Source: Mycobacterium sp. PS03-16 (GTDB lineage: Bacteria; Actinomycetota; Actinomycetes; Mycobacteriales; Mycobacteriaceae). From it: DNA of 32,360 nucleotides. The DNA is taken from NCBI RefSeq assembly GCF_004570325.1, contig NZ_SPQO01000045.1, positions 1-32,360 of the forward strand, written 5' to 3'. The translations under genes and the position numbers were made by a program. Under the pieces are notes generated by a model that ran no database searches, was not told the origin of the DNA, and saw only the letters and a program-made list of their open reading frames with translations. The stretch's first letter is position 1. Each line of letters begins with the position of its first letter. Shown piece after piece: positions 31,643 to 32,360 of the stretch.

Positions 31643-31648
31643 CGAGCT

Positions 31649-32164
31649 GTGAATGAAGATTCCGCGAAGGTGGCGATGCGCACACCGCGTTCGCCGAAGG
31701 ATTTTCGGCTCGCAGACATCGACGACGTGGACCGGCGCATCTTGACCGCGCTGCACGCCGACGCCCGCATCTCGAACAGTGCACTCGCCGAGTTGGTGGG
31801 GATCGCGCCATCAACCTGCCATGGCCGGGTGCGCCGGTTGCAGGATCTCGGAGTCATCCGCGGGTTCTACACCGATATCAACCCCGCGGCGATCGGCCTG
31901 GCCCTGCAGGCGATGATCTCGGTGACGCTGCAGTCCAACGCCCGCGGGAAGATTCGCAGCTTCATCCAGGAGATGCGCGGCAAGCCTCAGGTGATGGACG
32001 TCTACTTCCTCGCCGGCGCCGACGATTTCATCCTGCATGTGGCCGCTCGTGACACCGAGGACCTGCGGGCGTTCGTGGTCGAGAACCTCAACGCCGATGC
32101 CGACGTCGCGGGGACACAGACATCGTTGATCTTCGAGCACCTCCGAGGAGCCTCACCACTCTGA
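31649..32164 (+). CDS. aldR: Lrp/AsnC family regulator of ald
   Basis: The product has 171 residues. An N-terminal helix-turn-helix (DDVDRRILTALHADARISNSALAELVGIAPSTCHGRVRRLQDLGVI) is followed by the RAM/AsnC effector domain (LQAMISVTLQSNARGKIRSFIQEM, MDVYFLAGADDFILHVAARDTEDLRAFVVENLN). It matches M. tuberculosis Rv2779c, which controls ald in response to alanine. GTG 31649 is chosen because of the upstream -10; an internal ATG at the MRTPRSPKDF position is an alternative. It should form an octamer bound between the divergent genes. Confidence 0.94.
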   Translation: MNEDSAKVAMRTPRSPKDFRLADIDDVDRRILTALHADARISNSALAELVGIAPSTCHGRVRRLQDLGVIRGFYTDINPAAIGLALQAMISVTLQSNARGKIRSFIQEMRGKPQVMDVYFLAGADDFILHVAARDTEDLRAFVVENLNADADVAGTQTSLIFEHLRGASPL

Positions 32165-32176
32165 CTGTGTGGCCGG

Positions 32177-32360
32177 CTATTCCGGCTCGTCGTTCCCGCC
32201 GTCGCCCTCACCGTTGTCCTCGTCGGTGTTGTGGGTGGTGAGGTAGCGGTGGGGGTGGTGGTTGTGGTTGATGCGGTGTTGGCCGGTGTCGAGGTGGGGT
32301 GGGGGGATCCATTCGGTGCGGCCGTTGTGGCGTTGGGTGGTGTAGCCGGTGTGTTCGATG
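32177..32360 (-). CDS. C-terminus of a DUF222/HNH endonuclease (13E12 repeat family), cut by window edge
   Basis: Reading the minus strand from 32359 to TAG at 32179-32177 gives 61 residues with the end of a mycobacterial 13E12-type protein: GYTTQRHNGRTEWIPPTHLDTGQ, then HRINHNHHPHRYL and an acidic tail. The part with DUF222 and the HNH motif lies beyond the right edge. Codons are strongly ACC/CCC/CAC-biased, as usual in this family. Such genes are multicopy in many mycobacteria and linked to repetitive or prophage-like elements; mobility cannot be judged from this fragment. Confidence 0.72.
   Translation of the reverse strand, partial: IEHTGYTTQRHNGRTEWIPPPHLDTGQHRINHNHHPHRYLTTHNTDEDNGEGDGGNDEPE

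Noticed and set aside
1..32360. CRISPR arrays, tRNA or rRNA genes, intact insertion sequences
   Set aside because: No regularly spaced repeats, cloverleaf sequences, rRNA segments or transposase genes were seen when reading both strands.

Overview
The window is a chromosomal segment of a high-GC actinobacterium, almost certainly a rapidly growing environmental Mycobacterium (Mycolicibacterium). This rests on close resemblance, recognised from memory, to mycobacterial IF-2, NrnA, PptT, PNPase, PepR, alanine dehydrogenase and AldR; on gene order matching the M. tuberculosis region between infB and ald (infB-rbfA-nrnA-dinF, echA16, the metallophosphoesterase-pptT-truB run, a MntR/SirR regulator, ribF-rpsO, pnp-pepR, ald/aldR); on a BlaF-type beta-lactamase, a DUF3558 protein and the tail of a 13E12-type HNH protein; and on frequent GTG starts and leaderless promoters (TAnnnT 6-8 nt before the start codon).

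Layout. 1-5213 (+): the end of infB, then rbfA, nrnA and a DinF-like MATE exporter, tightly packed. 5208-6300: a divergent SAM methyltransferase / MerR regulator pair sharing a MerR-type promoter with a 19-bp spacer. 6309-6369: a long hairpin between convergent genes. 6375-13734: an accessory metabolic island. A lacI-type gene sits between a three-gene ABC importer (permease, NMT1/THI5-like lipoprotein, SsuB/TauB-like ATPase; - strand) and a three-gene catabolic operon (Gfo/Idh/MocA dehydrogenase, DUF993 aldolase-like protein, TIM-barrel isomerase; + strand). Both promoters can be read, and each carries the same 14-bp operator (GGAAWGCGCWTTCC) beside or just after the -10. This is the best candidate for an undescribed system: a small-molecule uptake and degradation regulon of unknown substrate.

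13731-17681: an EchA16-like crotonase, a DUF2277-DUF1802 pair, a CocE/NonD hydrolase and a DUF3558 protein. 17682-17834 holds a near-perfect KstR-type palindrome. 17835-20355 (+): metallophosphoesterase, pptT (4'-phosphopantetheinyl transferase for FAS, PKS and siderophore carriers) and truB, with stop/start overlaps. 20357-22487: a MntR/SirR-type metalloregulator with its own DtxR-type box, divergent from ribF, then rpsO and a strong intrinsic terminator. 22636-28503: kup, a long structured pnp leader (Actino-pnp type), pnp and pepR. 28554-30428: class A beta-lactamase, a GXWXG/DUF4334 protein and a YchJ-family protein. 30441-32164: ald and its Lrp-family regulator aldR, divergent. 32177 to the right edge: the C-terminus of a 13E12/DUF222 HNH protein.

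Most of the window is conserved housekeeping (translation initiation and 30S maturation, nanoRNA turnover, RNA decay, flavin synthesis, carrier-protein activation). The accessory content is concentrated at 5208-13734, with smaller pieces around 28554-30428 and at the right edge.
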